Source: Acanthamoeba lenticulata
Lineage: Eukaryota; Discosea; Longamoebia; Acanthamoebidae
Reading direction: 5' to 3'
Assembly: GCA_002179805.1 (NCBI GenBank)
Contig: NAVB01000890.1
Location: forward strand, 1-31,117
DNA length: 31,117 bases
Made by a program: the position numbers and the translations under genes. The notes beneath the pieces were generated by a model, which saw only the letters and a list, made by a program, of their open reading frames with translations, did no database searches and was not told the origin of the DNA. Shown piece after piece: positions 1-8,533 of this stretch; position 1 is the first letter of the stretch; each line of letters starts with the position of its first letter.

Positions 1-309
1 GCGTAACGCCGACGTCATCTTCGTGCTGCAAAAGGGCCAAGTGGCCGAGCAGGGCACCCACCAGGGCCTCATCTCGCAGAAGGGTCCGTGATCTTTTTAC
101 TCTATTTTGTTTTTTTTTTTTTGCTTTCTTTTTATTTTTTCTCCATGGCTGACGACCAACTTGTGGCAGGCCTTTATCTCAAGCTGGCCACCCGCCAACT
201 TGCGCGCTCCGACAGAGATCAGGAGTACGAGCACCTCATTGGCGCTGGTGTTGAAAGCGAGGACGAAGCTGACGCCAAAGGCAAAGACAAGAAGGATACC
301 TACCCATGA
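1..309 (+). CDS. ABC transporter, C-terminal end (partial)
   Basis: This is the last part of an ABC transporter nucleotide-binding domain; the rest lies upstream of the window. The reading frame starts at base 2. Exon 2-83 encodes the stretch after the H-loop, where an Asp-Val-Ile-Phe-Val strand is followed by Lys-Gly-Gln-Val and Glu-Gln-Gly-Thr-His. This pattern is typical of ABCB (MDR/TAP-like) exporters. An 86-nt intron (84-169, GT to AG) is inferred because removing it restores the usual Lys-Gly-Leu-Tyr plus Leu and Gln ending. The second exon (170-309) ends in an acidic, Lys-rich tail and a TGA at 307-309. Poly-T inside the intron (110-122) rules out reading straight through as real coding sequence. 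Subfamily B is inferred; no membrane domain is visible here. Confidence 0.85.
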
Positions 310-666
310 CCGCGAAAAAAAAATATTTTATTAAATAAAGATTCTGAGATTGGCGCGATTCTGGGCGAGAAAGTTTGTGATGATCACAACAGTTGGTTGC
401 GTGACCACGGCCAACCCGCTTCCGTGGATTCGTCCTTCCAATTTAGAGTTCCCGTTCTGTAGGGCCTTCTTGTTCTGGATATCCATGGCGGCGGTTCACC
501 ACGTGAGAGAAAGAACCGGCCGAGAATCATCCCTCGACGCATCGAAAAGCCAGTTGCTCTCAGCTTGGTTTAGTTTCCTTCACTATTTAGGTACTTGCCC
601 TTGCAAGTGCGCTTTTATCTTATTACTCGACACTGCGCGCCGGCCGTTTACCAGAACTCCAACCGA
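310..666. other. Intergenic region between the ABC transporter and the CAA lectin gene
   Basis: This stretch holds the 3' UTR of the upstream gene and the promoter and 5' UTR of the lectin gene. No convincing coding sequence is present. The small forward frame at 350-727 has no recognisable product and runs out of frame into the lectin start. I see no strong TATA box. Confidence 0.5.
334..339 (+). terminator. Probable poly(A) signal of the ABC transporter gene
   Basis: A canonical AATAAA lies 25 nt after the stop codon, in an A/T-rich stretch that contrasts with the GC-rich exons. Position and sequence fit a polyadenylation signal. Confidence 0.6.
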
Positions 667-3600
667 ATGGTGCTCAGACCAAGCTTCTTGGCCACGATCG
701 TTGTACTTGGCCTGTGTGTCACACTGACAGCAGCCAAAACTTGCCCACCCAACTTCTTTGGGAGTGCCGCCAACTACAACGTGTTCCTCATAGGCGACAA
801 CTCCACCCAACACTTCACTTTCGACCTCATCAACGGTGATGTCGAGGGTACGCGACAAGTCTTTACCCCCTCCGATTGCAGGCCTGCAAGTTAACATATT
901 TTGTGTTGTGTTCATCTGGCCATGTAAAGGGCGAGTAGCCAGTAACGGCAACTTCCGTGCCATCAACTTTGGCATCGGTGCTGGCTTGGGCTCATGTGAC
1001 CCATCCTCGCCAACCCTTGTGGTCGGCGGTGCGGACTCAGACATTGACTTTACTGGCGGTCTGCAGTGCGGCAGCTTAGTGACCGATAGTTTTGTCTCAA
1101 ACTTCTCCGCTCTCCCCGGCTTTGCCAACGGCCAACTCACAGAAGGGGACTTGGTCGAGCTTGCGGGTACGCCTCATATACCCTGAACTGCGGCGCGCCA
1201 TTTGATGGGTCAGGTTTTTCATCTTCTTTTCTGTTTTCTTTTCGCGCAGGGCTGGACTTCGACCTGGCTCGCCAGCAACTAGAGGATGAAGCGCTTGCTC
1301 TCTGCGCGGAAACGGCTGGTGCCAACATCACCTCCAATGCCGCCGCCAGCGAGGACCGTTCTATCGTCTTCACCGGCAGCGCAACGAGCGCTGTGCAAGC
1401 TTTTGCAGTCACCGCCACTGATCTGAAGTACTTACGTCCCCTTGTTTTGAGGTTCTAGTTCGAGTCGCTTCTGAACCTAACCCTCCTCTTCCCCTCCATT
1501 ATACAGCGAAGCCACCTCGGTGTCCTTTTCGTTTCCTATCCCGCAGTTACTGAAGCAAGTTGTGGTTACTATCGAAGGTGACGACGACCTTGTGCTGGGC
1601 AACTTCCAAATCTTCAACTCTGGTATGTCCCTTTTGCACATAAGTTGTGTGCATCCGGTTGTAGAGCTCTATTTGTCTCATTATTCTGTTGGGGGGGGGG
1701 GTTACGGTCAGATGTGCAGTCGGGTATCGTCACCTGGGTCGTCTGCTCGGCCGCCAACGTAGCTATTGACCAGTTTGGCTTGGCGGGCAACTTGTTGGCT
1801 CCCTTCTCCAGCGTCACGCTTCAGAATGCGCAGGTGGCGCCAGCCCCCTAGTTCCTTTCTGCTGTGGTCGTTCGTCATGGCTGACGCTCACCCCTTTTCC
1901 GTTACCTCCACAGCTCGAGGGCAACATCGTGGCCCGCACGCTGCAAGGGAATGGCAGCGGCGAGGTTCATCTCCCCGTTTGTCCGGCGGGCCTGCCCTCG
2001 CCCTCAGCCGCGGTTTCTCCGTCTTCTGTGGTGGTGCCACCTGCCACGTCTGCTTTGCCGTCAGCTTCTGCTGCCGCGACGAGTGTACCCTCAGCATCGG
2101 CCTCGCCCAGCCCCATCATCGTAGTTGCCACGCCCCCGGCTTCACCTTCGCCCTCGCTCTCGCCCTCTCCATCGGCGTCTGCTTCAGCGTCGGCATCGGC
2201 GTCTGCTTCGGCGTCTCCGTCGGCATCAGCGTCCCTCTCGGCCACGCCGTCGAGCTCGGCTTCTCCGTCGACTGTTGTCTCCTCTGCCTCTCCTTCTCCT
2301 GTCATCTCGGCTTCTGCGTCGCCCTCTGCCGTCGCGGCCTCTCCATCGCCGTCAGCTTCTGCTGCCGCGTCCCCGTCACTGGCGGCCTCTGCGGCTCCAT
2401 CAGCTTCGCCTGTCGTGCTCTTGGGCTGCCCACCCGCCAACATCTTCAGTGCCAACGTGTCCCTGTACAACGTGTTCCTCTTCGGCCGTGCCGGAGCCAA
2501 CCTGACCCTCGACCTCGCCAACGGCCAAGTCCAGGGTACGCCCTCGGGCGGAAAACGGTTTAACCGTCCAATCAGCGCCGGTGCTCATCTCTTCCTTGTA
2601 CGACAGGGCGAGTGGCCGTTAATGGCAGCTTCCGTTCCGCCAACTTTGGCATCGGTTCGGGCCTTAGTCCGTGCAATGCGTCGTTGGCCTCTCTGGTCAT
2701 CGGCGGGTACGCTTGTTCCCCCGTCTCTTCGTCATGCGTGAGAGCTTTAACTGACCTCGCTTGGATCTCAGGGCCAACTCGACCGTCAACATGACGCAGG
2801 GGTCGTTGCAGTGTGGCTCGCTCTTCGCGGAGGACTCGCTTCAGGCCATCTCTCTGCCCAGTTTCGCCAACGGCGGTCCCGTGCTCGGTGATGTTGCCAA
2901 CGCGACCGGAATCGATTTTGAGGCCGAGGCCGACCAGGTCGGAGCCATTGCCGATGCTCTGTGCGCTGCTGAAAACATCACAGCGGCCAACGTTTCCACT
3001 TCGGGTCAGATTGCCCTGTTCGGCGGAGTCAACGACACGGACGCGATCTTTGCCGTCAACGCCTCTGACATCAACCGGGCGACATTGATCTCCTACTCCT
3101 TTGCCAACGCATCGGCTGTGCAGAGCGTCGTTGTGGCGATCTACGGAAACGACAGCGTCACCTTCTCCGGCTTCGGCATCAATACCGGCGGCGTTCCGGG
3201 AGGCCTCATCACCTACGTTGTGTGCGGAGCGCAGCAGGTGACCGTGCGCGGATTCGGTCTGCAGGGTAACCTGCTGGCCGTCAACTCGTCCCTCACGGTC
3301 GAGAACGCCCAGGTGTCCGGCCTGGTCGTAGCCGCCACGCTCAATGGTACTGGCGGCGGTCAATTCTTGCTTCCCACCTGTCCGACGCCCGTGCCCTCGC
3401 CTTCGCCTTCGGCCTCGCCGTCTCCTTCGGCCTCAGCTTCAGCTGCCGCTTCTCCGGCTGCTTCGCCCTCTGCCTCGCCCTCGGCCTCTCCTGCGGCCTC
3501 CGCTTCGCCCAGCCCCTCGGCTTCTCCTGCCGCCTCGGCCTCTGCGTCACCGTCGGCCTCGGCTTCCCCAGTCAGCTCTCCTCCGATTGTGGGCGCGCCT

Positions 3601-4924
3601 GGACCTTCGCCCTCCTCTGACGCTTCACCCTCGCCCGCGGCCTCGCTTGCTGCCTCTCCTGCCGCCTCTCCGAGCACGACGTGTCCGTCGTCTGCCATCT
3701 TCGGTTCCGCGGCTGCCTACAATGTGTTCCTATCTGGGAATCCCGACAAGCAGTTTGCCTTCAACCTTACCAACGGCGATGTGTGGGGTACGCTACCGCC
3801 ATCCCAGTCACTCACGGTTGTGATTCTCATTCCCACTCACACCTACATATGCAGGACGGCTTGCTGTGGACGGCAGCGTCTTTGCGACCAGCTTTGGCAT
3901 CGGCACACGCCTGCAGTGTACCGCGAATGACACCACTCTCGTCGTGTACGTATCATCCTCCGCCATCTTGAATCTTGCGGCCATAAACTTGTGCTAATGG
4001 ATCGATTGGGGGTATCTGGTTGCAGAGCGGGCCCAGTTATCAAGACCAGCAACGGCGCTCTTCAGTGCGGCAACCTCGTGGCCACCACGGCCACGCAGGT
4101 CATGGGGCTCTCCTTCAACGGTGGCGAGGCCATCACCGCCGATGATCTTGCTGGTCCGTGTCGTTCGATTTCCATCACGTTCTAACCCTTTCTACACAGA
4201 CTGTCCGCATGGATGCTGACGTTGGACGTCGTGGCTGGCGTGCAGGCTTCAACTTCTCTGCAGTGGCAACATTCTTGGCGGACACGTCGTCGGCCTTGTG
4301 CGCCCGCACCGACGGTATTGCGGCCACCGCGGCGTCGGGTAACGACTTAGTCTTTGCCGGCAACAGCAACAGCTCGCAGACCTTCACCCTCACAACAGAC
4401 CAGCTGCGGTACGCAAGGCCAACAACACTATCAGGCTGTGGTTGTGGTGGGAATGCCGGAGGAGATGTTGCTGACTACTTGGATTCTCCTTGGATGAACA
4501 GAGCCGCAACTTCACTGCGCTTCACCTTCGTAGATACGTCGGTTCTCGAAGAAATCGTAGTCAACATCGTGGGGTCGGATGACGATGTCACCTTCTCCAA
4601 TTTTGCGATTAACACGGGTGCGGCGTCCACTTTCCCACTTTGCGCCCGCTGATCAAGTGGATGTAAGTGAACCCTTGTCCTCACCGTCTCAATCCTGTAC
4701 GTGGCTGGTCATGATGCGTTGCAGGTGGCGTGGCTTCCGGGCTGATCACGTGGAATTTGTGCTCTGCCACCACGATCAACATCAACGCCTTCAATTTTGA
4801 TGGCAACCTCCTTGCTCCTCAAGCTGACGTCATCATTGGTAATGGACAAATCGTGGGCAATGTCGCCGCCCGCTCGCTGACCGGCACCGGAGGTGGAGAA
4901 GTGCACACTCCAACCTGCCCATAG
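667..4924 (+). CDS. Secreted lectin with three choice-of-anchor-A domains (Jonah-type cyst wall protein)
   Basis: Model: 667-847, 930-1166, 1250-1427, 1507-1622, 1712-1833, 1914-2535, 2607-2706, 2772-3787, 3855-3945, 4026-4153, 4246-4408, 4502-4617, 4725-4924; 1,089 aa. Residues 1-22 form a signal peptide (MVLRPSFLATIVVLGL start). Three copies of a beta-helical choice-of-anchor-A/ice-binding-like adhesive domain follow, at about 25-302, 445-722 and 822-1089. Each runs from a Cys-Pro near the start to a Cys-Pro at the end, and contains the YNVFL, FGIG, LQCGSL, GNLLA and GxGGGE-type motifs. Linkers of Ser, Pro and Ala join them. The A. castellanii cyst wall protein Jonah is described with one or three such domains and binds cellulose, so that role is the best inference. 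There is no membrane anchor. The start at 667 is chosen because it opens directly into the signal peptide. Confidence 0.85.
1691..1701 (+). repeat. G homopolymer in lectin intron 4
   Basis: Eleven consecutive G residues sit just upstream of the inferred acceptor at 1710-1711. Such runs are prone to length error, but this one is intronic and does not affect the frame. Confidence 0.8.
1992..2420 (+). repeat. Ser/Pro/Ala low-complexity linker 1 of the CAA lectin
   Basis: About 140 residues made almost only of Ser, Ala, Pro and some Val, encoded by repeated TCG, TCT, GCC, GCG and CCG codons. The region separates CAA domains 1 and 2. It is probably an extended, O-glycosylated spacer, which is inferred from composition. 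The DNA-level repetition also creates long open frames on the other strand that are not genes. Confidence 0.85.
3386..3681 (+). repeat. Ser/Pro/Ala low-complexity linker 2 of the CAA lectin
   Basis: About 100 residues of Pro-Ser, Ala-Ser and Ala-Ala units between CAA domains 2 and 3. Composition and codon pattern resemble linker 1, so the two probably arose with the tandem duplication of the domains. Confidence 0.85.
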
Positions 4925-5032
4925 TCATACCACAAATACAATTTTAGCATTTTTTATCTTCTGTATGGTATTTCTGGAATGCGGGCGTTAATCATTTTTA
5001 ACTACTTTCTCGTGGCCATCCGCGCAGCAAAG

Positions 5033-7473
5033 ATGAGCGACATCTACCGCGATGTCGCGGTCGTGTTAGAAAACTTTCACCAGAAAAAAGGTTCCGGTTT
5101 TTGCTCATGCGCGCTCATTCCGGAGATACTCTACAACTCATTCTCCGCGATCTCCCGCCGGATTGCTTGTGCAGGCAGCGTTAAGGGTTTGGTGTTTCAA
5201 AAGGATGTGCGGCAGAAGGAATCCGTGTTTGCCCTCGTGTGCAAAACGCTCAAATGTACCTCCCCTGCTCCCCCTCTCTTTACTGATGGGTGCCACACCC
5301 TCATGCTCGTCGTTCTCCAGTCAAGTCCGTACTGGAACAGCTGATAGCCAGCACCAAGCTCTTCAGCGAGCAGCGGCAGGTACCACCACCCTTTATGCGC
5401 CTCTCTCTCTCTCTCTCTGCGTGTTCGCCCACCCTTTCCGCGGGGCGGGTGGCTGCAGTTGGAGAAGCAAAAGTGGCTGGTGTACGTTATGGTGTACGAC
5501 ATGGTCCTGGGCGAGGGCATCAAAGGTGGCGGGCACGTCAAAAAGGTTCTTCTCAAGTACAAAAGCCCCCTCGTGCAAGCGCTCGTGCGCATGAAGGTCA
5601 GGTACGGCATCATCTCATCATCACCAAGGTGCTTCGCCGCCCACGGAGGCGACGCCGCTGACGAGACATGTTTCTTGTTCTTCTCTCTTTCATCAGGGCC
5701 AAAGCGGCCGACAACGAGGGCCTGCTGCCGGAAGACGTTCGGAATCCGTTGGTGCTGCCGCGCTATGCGCGCGTGAACACGCTCAAGGGGCAGGTGGCCG
5801 ACCTCCTCCCACGGCTGCCCAGCCTGTTGGCGGCAGCTCATGACGAAGACGAGGCGTCCTCCAATGGACACAAGCGCAAACGAGCCAAGCTCGAAGGCCA
5901 GTCCAAGGAAGAGACCGAGACGCAGGAGGTCGAGATTCAGGTGGATGAGCACCTGGCCGACCTGCTTGTCTTGCCTCCGTCGTTGAAGATGACAGGCCAT
6001 CACCCACTGGTGCAGGATGGAACGCTCGTCCTGCAGGACAAGGTGCGCGCTCGCGCTCTCTCTACATTGTTTGTTTGGCTGGACGTATCTCTCACTACTG
6101 GGGTTCGCCCGGGCGTCAGGCGAGTTGCTTCTCTGCACATGCGCTGTCGCCTCCCGAGCACGCCCATGTGATCGACTGCTGCGCGGCACCCGGGAACAAG
6201 ACCAGGTATCGTCCTCATCCTCCTTCGCTCATGTTTTTTCATGTTCGCTCGGCCTCATACCCGCGCTCGCGGCAACGGTGCAGCCACCTGGCAGCGCTCA
6301 TGAAGAACACGGGCAAGATCTTTGCCTTTGACATGGACCAGTATCGACTCAACACCCTCAAGCGGCTCACTTCCCGGGCCGGCGCCTCCAGTAATCCACC
6401 TTTTTTCCTTTATTATTTATTTATTTATTTATTCATTTATTATAAGTCAAGTGTTGAAGCTCAGCTCTGTTCACGTACAGACATCACGGCAGTGTGCCGT
6501 GATTTCCTCAAGGTGGACCCGCGGGACCCGCAGTATGCTAACGTACTTGCCCCCCCCTCCCCTGCCAACTCGCGTAGCCACGAAGAACGCAGACCCGAGC
6601 CAAGTCGGCGCTGACCCTGTGTGTGTGTGTGTGTGTTGGGGCTGAGCAGGTGGAGTACTTCCTGGCTGATCCATCGTGCTCGGGGTCAGGCATTGTGAGC
6701 CGCTACGACGTTGCCTTTACCTCCGGTTCGCGTTCCCTCTCCCATCCTCTCAGTCTTGCCCTTTCAAGGCTTGGGATGACCAACCAACTGTGCGCGGAAC
6801 ACAACACTGCTGCAGCGCCGGACGAGGGGGAGTGGGTCGAGCTGGGCGACAACGAGGAGGCAGCCAGCCGTTTGGCCGGTTTGGCAGCATTCCAGATCTC
6901 CATCATCACCCACTGTCTCAAGTGTAGGCCCTTCCTCCCTCGAAACTCTTGAAAAGCTTTGTTTTTTTTTTTTTTTGACTATTTTTTCTACTTTTCTCTG
7001 CAGTCCCGCGCGTGAAGAGAGTCGTGTACTCGACGTGCTCCATACATGAGGAAGAGAATGAACGCGTGGTGCGCGCCATCTTGGACGCCCACCCGCACGT
7101 CCGGCTCGTTCGCGCGCTGCCCCAGTGGCCGCGCCGCGGACGGCCGCTCTTCCCCGGAGCCGAGAACTGCGTGCGCACCCTGCCCAAGGAGGACAAAACC
7201 ATCGGATTCTTCGTTGCCTGCTTTGAAGTCCAGGACTCCACTTCTTCCTCGTCCTCGTCCTCAACCACAGCTAGTGGTGGCAAGCGCAAGCGGGAGGAAG
7301 AGGACCATGAGGGCAGTGCGACGGAACAGACGAACGGCAAGGCGCCAAGCGACAAGCCTCAGGAGGAAGCGTCCGTTGGTGAGACGGACAAACCCCAAAA
7401 CAAGCGCAAGCGCAAGCGGAAGAACAAAAACAAGAAGAAGGCAGGGCCTGTCCGAGCTGATGGGCAAACATAA
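5033..7473 (+). CDS. NSUN5: NSUN5/Rcm1-type rRNA cytosine-5 methyltransferase
   Basis: Model: 5033-5090, 5175-5255, 5321-5379, 5459-5601, 5697-6042, 6120-6205, 6284-6390, 6481-6542, 6650-6923, 7004-7473; 561 aa. The family (human NSUN5, yeast Rcm1) puts m5C on the large-subunit rRNA in the nucleolus, using S-adenosylmethionine. The N-terminal part matches NSUN5: Ser-Val-Lys-Gly-Leu-Val, the Phe-Ala-Leu-Val-Cys stretch, then VYDMVLGEGIKGGG. The AdoMet site DCCAAPGNKTS is at 248-258. Motif IV DPSCSGSG gives the release cysteine C324, and motif VI YSTCS gives the catalytic cysteine C417. A family-specific FPGAENC follows. Unlike the human protein it has a charged insert after the RVNTL motif (about 150-195) and a long Lys/Arg-rich tail from about residue 490, which is a probable nucleolar signal. 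The gene starts only 108 bp after the lectin stop. Confidence 0.93.
5400..5418 (+). repeat. CT dinucleotide microsatellite in NSUN5 intron 3
   Basis: An uninterrupted CT run of 19 bases within the 79-nt intron 5380-5458. It doubles as the polypyrimidine tract upstream of the acceptor at 5457-5458. Confidence 0.85.
6411..6443 (+). repeat. TTTA tetranucleotide repeat in NSUN5 intron 7
   Basis: Tandem TTTA units with one imperfection, inside the 90-nt intron 6391-6480. The local composition is nearly pure A/T, in sharp contrast to the GC-rich exons on both sides. Confidence 0.85.
6619..6636 (+). repeat. GT microsatellite in NSUN5 intron 8
   Basis: Nine GT units just upstream of the acceptor at 6648-6649, inside the intron 6543-6649. 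Likely to vary in length between strains. Confidence 0.85.
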
Positions 7474-7617
7474 CGCTGAAGCGGCACGACACGTGTTCGT
7501 TTTCGTGCAAGCCACTCATATTCCAGGAGCCTATCCGCCTTTTTTGGGCCACGGTTTTTATTTGCGTATTAAAAAAGTATATGTTTGCTTTAGTGCACGC
7601 GCCAGGCCCACAGGCGG

Positions 7618-8507
7618 ATGGAAACCGATAGCTGGTGTCTACCGAATGAAGTGCTGCTGCACATATTTGAGTTTCTTGGTGACTTGACGCTTCTGTGTGG
7701 AGCTGCTTGTGTGTGCCGCAGGTACTCCCCCAAACACTCTTATGCAGTTTTCCTGCCAAGTTTTTAAACCAAGGTTTCAACTGCCGCGGCAGATGGAATC
7801 ACATCATCACCAATGTCGATTCTCTATGGGAACAAGCTGTCCAGGCCCATTCAAGTTACTTGCACCTCTACATCAGACAAGTGCTCATGGAGAAGAGTTC
7901 TTATGCAGGAAGCCAAGGTACCACCACTTTACCGCTTTTGTTTGTTTATTTGCTTGTTTGTTTGTGTACTAAATCTCTCTTCAGTGGGCTATGTCCCATC
8001 AATTTGGGATCCTTATGACTGCATGTTTGCAGTTGATAGTCTCCCCATCATCCTTACAGTTTGGGACACCATAGGCCGACTTAAAGTACAACCAGCCTTC
8101 ACATTTCCACCTTGGGCTTCTGGCTAACATAGAAATTAAGAGTGTGAGTATTATACACATCCTTACCGGTGTGGAGGAGTCCGCCGGCTGAGAAACGCAT
8201 GCTTTCTGCTATGTTTCAGTGTTGTGGATCACCAGTCTTTCAACAACCTGGAACATGAGGTAAGAGCCACTTTTGTATTTTCTTGGTTGGATATGCTAAG
8301 TTTTCATGGTGCACCACAACTACACAGTGGGTTCAAGACATCATTGGGTTTGTGTCTTTTTCCGCGCTCAACAAGCACAACCTCAATCAGGCATTTGAAC
8401 AGTGTGTCAAGGTGATTTACAAGCAGCAAGCAAGAAGCAGGAACAAGACTGTTGTTTGTCTCACGTTGAGTGGCCAAAAAGTAAAATGTGCCAGTAAAAA
8501 TACTTAA
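7618..8507 (+). CDS. F-box protein with a degenerate Rho-GTPase-like C-terminal half
   Basis: Model: 7618-7721, 7793-7917, 7985-8085, 8149-8259, 8328-8507; 206 aa. Residues 8-37 are a clear F-box (LPNEVLLHIFEFLG, then Leu, Cys and CRRW), which would bind Skp1 in an SCF ubiquitin ligase. Downstream pieces follow the order of a Rho-family GTPase. GYVPSIWDPYD matches switch I and WDTIG matches the G3 box. FLLCFSVV plus HQSFNNLEHE matches the next strand and helix, and FVSFSALNKHNLNQAFEQC matches the G5 SAL region and last helix. The G1 P-loop and the G4 NKxD segment are absent, so nucleotide binding is unlikely. The third intron (8086-8148, or 8086-8142) is the weak point: its acceptor was chosen because it alone restores the frame. 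The locus could instead be a pseudogene. Confidence 0.6.
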
Positions 8508-8523
8508 AATAAAATAAAATAAA
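8508..8523 (+). terminator. Tandem poly(A) signals of the F-box gene
   Basis: Overlapping AATAAA units begin right after the TAA at 8505-8507. The last unit is about 10 bp from the stop codon of the convergent gene at 8534, so transcripts of the two genes probably overlap at their 3' ends. Confidence 0.65.
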
Positions 8524-8533
8524 AAAAGCCCAC

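Noticed and set aside
1967..2521. Minus-strand open frame of 184 aa, Glu/Ala/Asp/Gly-rich
   Set aside because: It is the antisense of the Ser/Pro/Ala linker of the lectin. Repetitive TCG/GCC codons leave all frames open; there is no independent evidence of a gene.
3360..3698. Minus-strand acidic open frame of 112 aa
   Set aside because: Same cause as above, opposite linker 2 of the lectin.
5197..6189. Minus-strand open frame of 330 aa
   Set aside because: It lies antisense to NSUN5 exons and introns, including a CT microsatellite, and has no recognisable domain.
8120..8195. Treating the F-box locus as ending at the TAA at 8125-8127
   Set aside because: Exons beyond it continue the Rho-like similarity in the expected order, and a frame-preserving intron can remove the stop. 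Kept as an open question in the findings.
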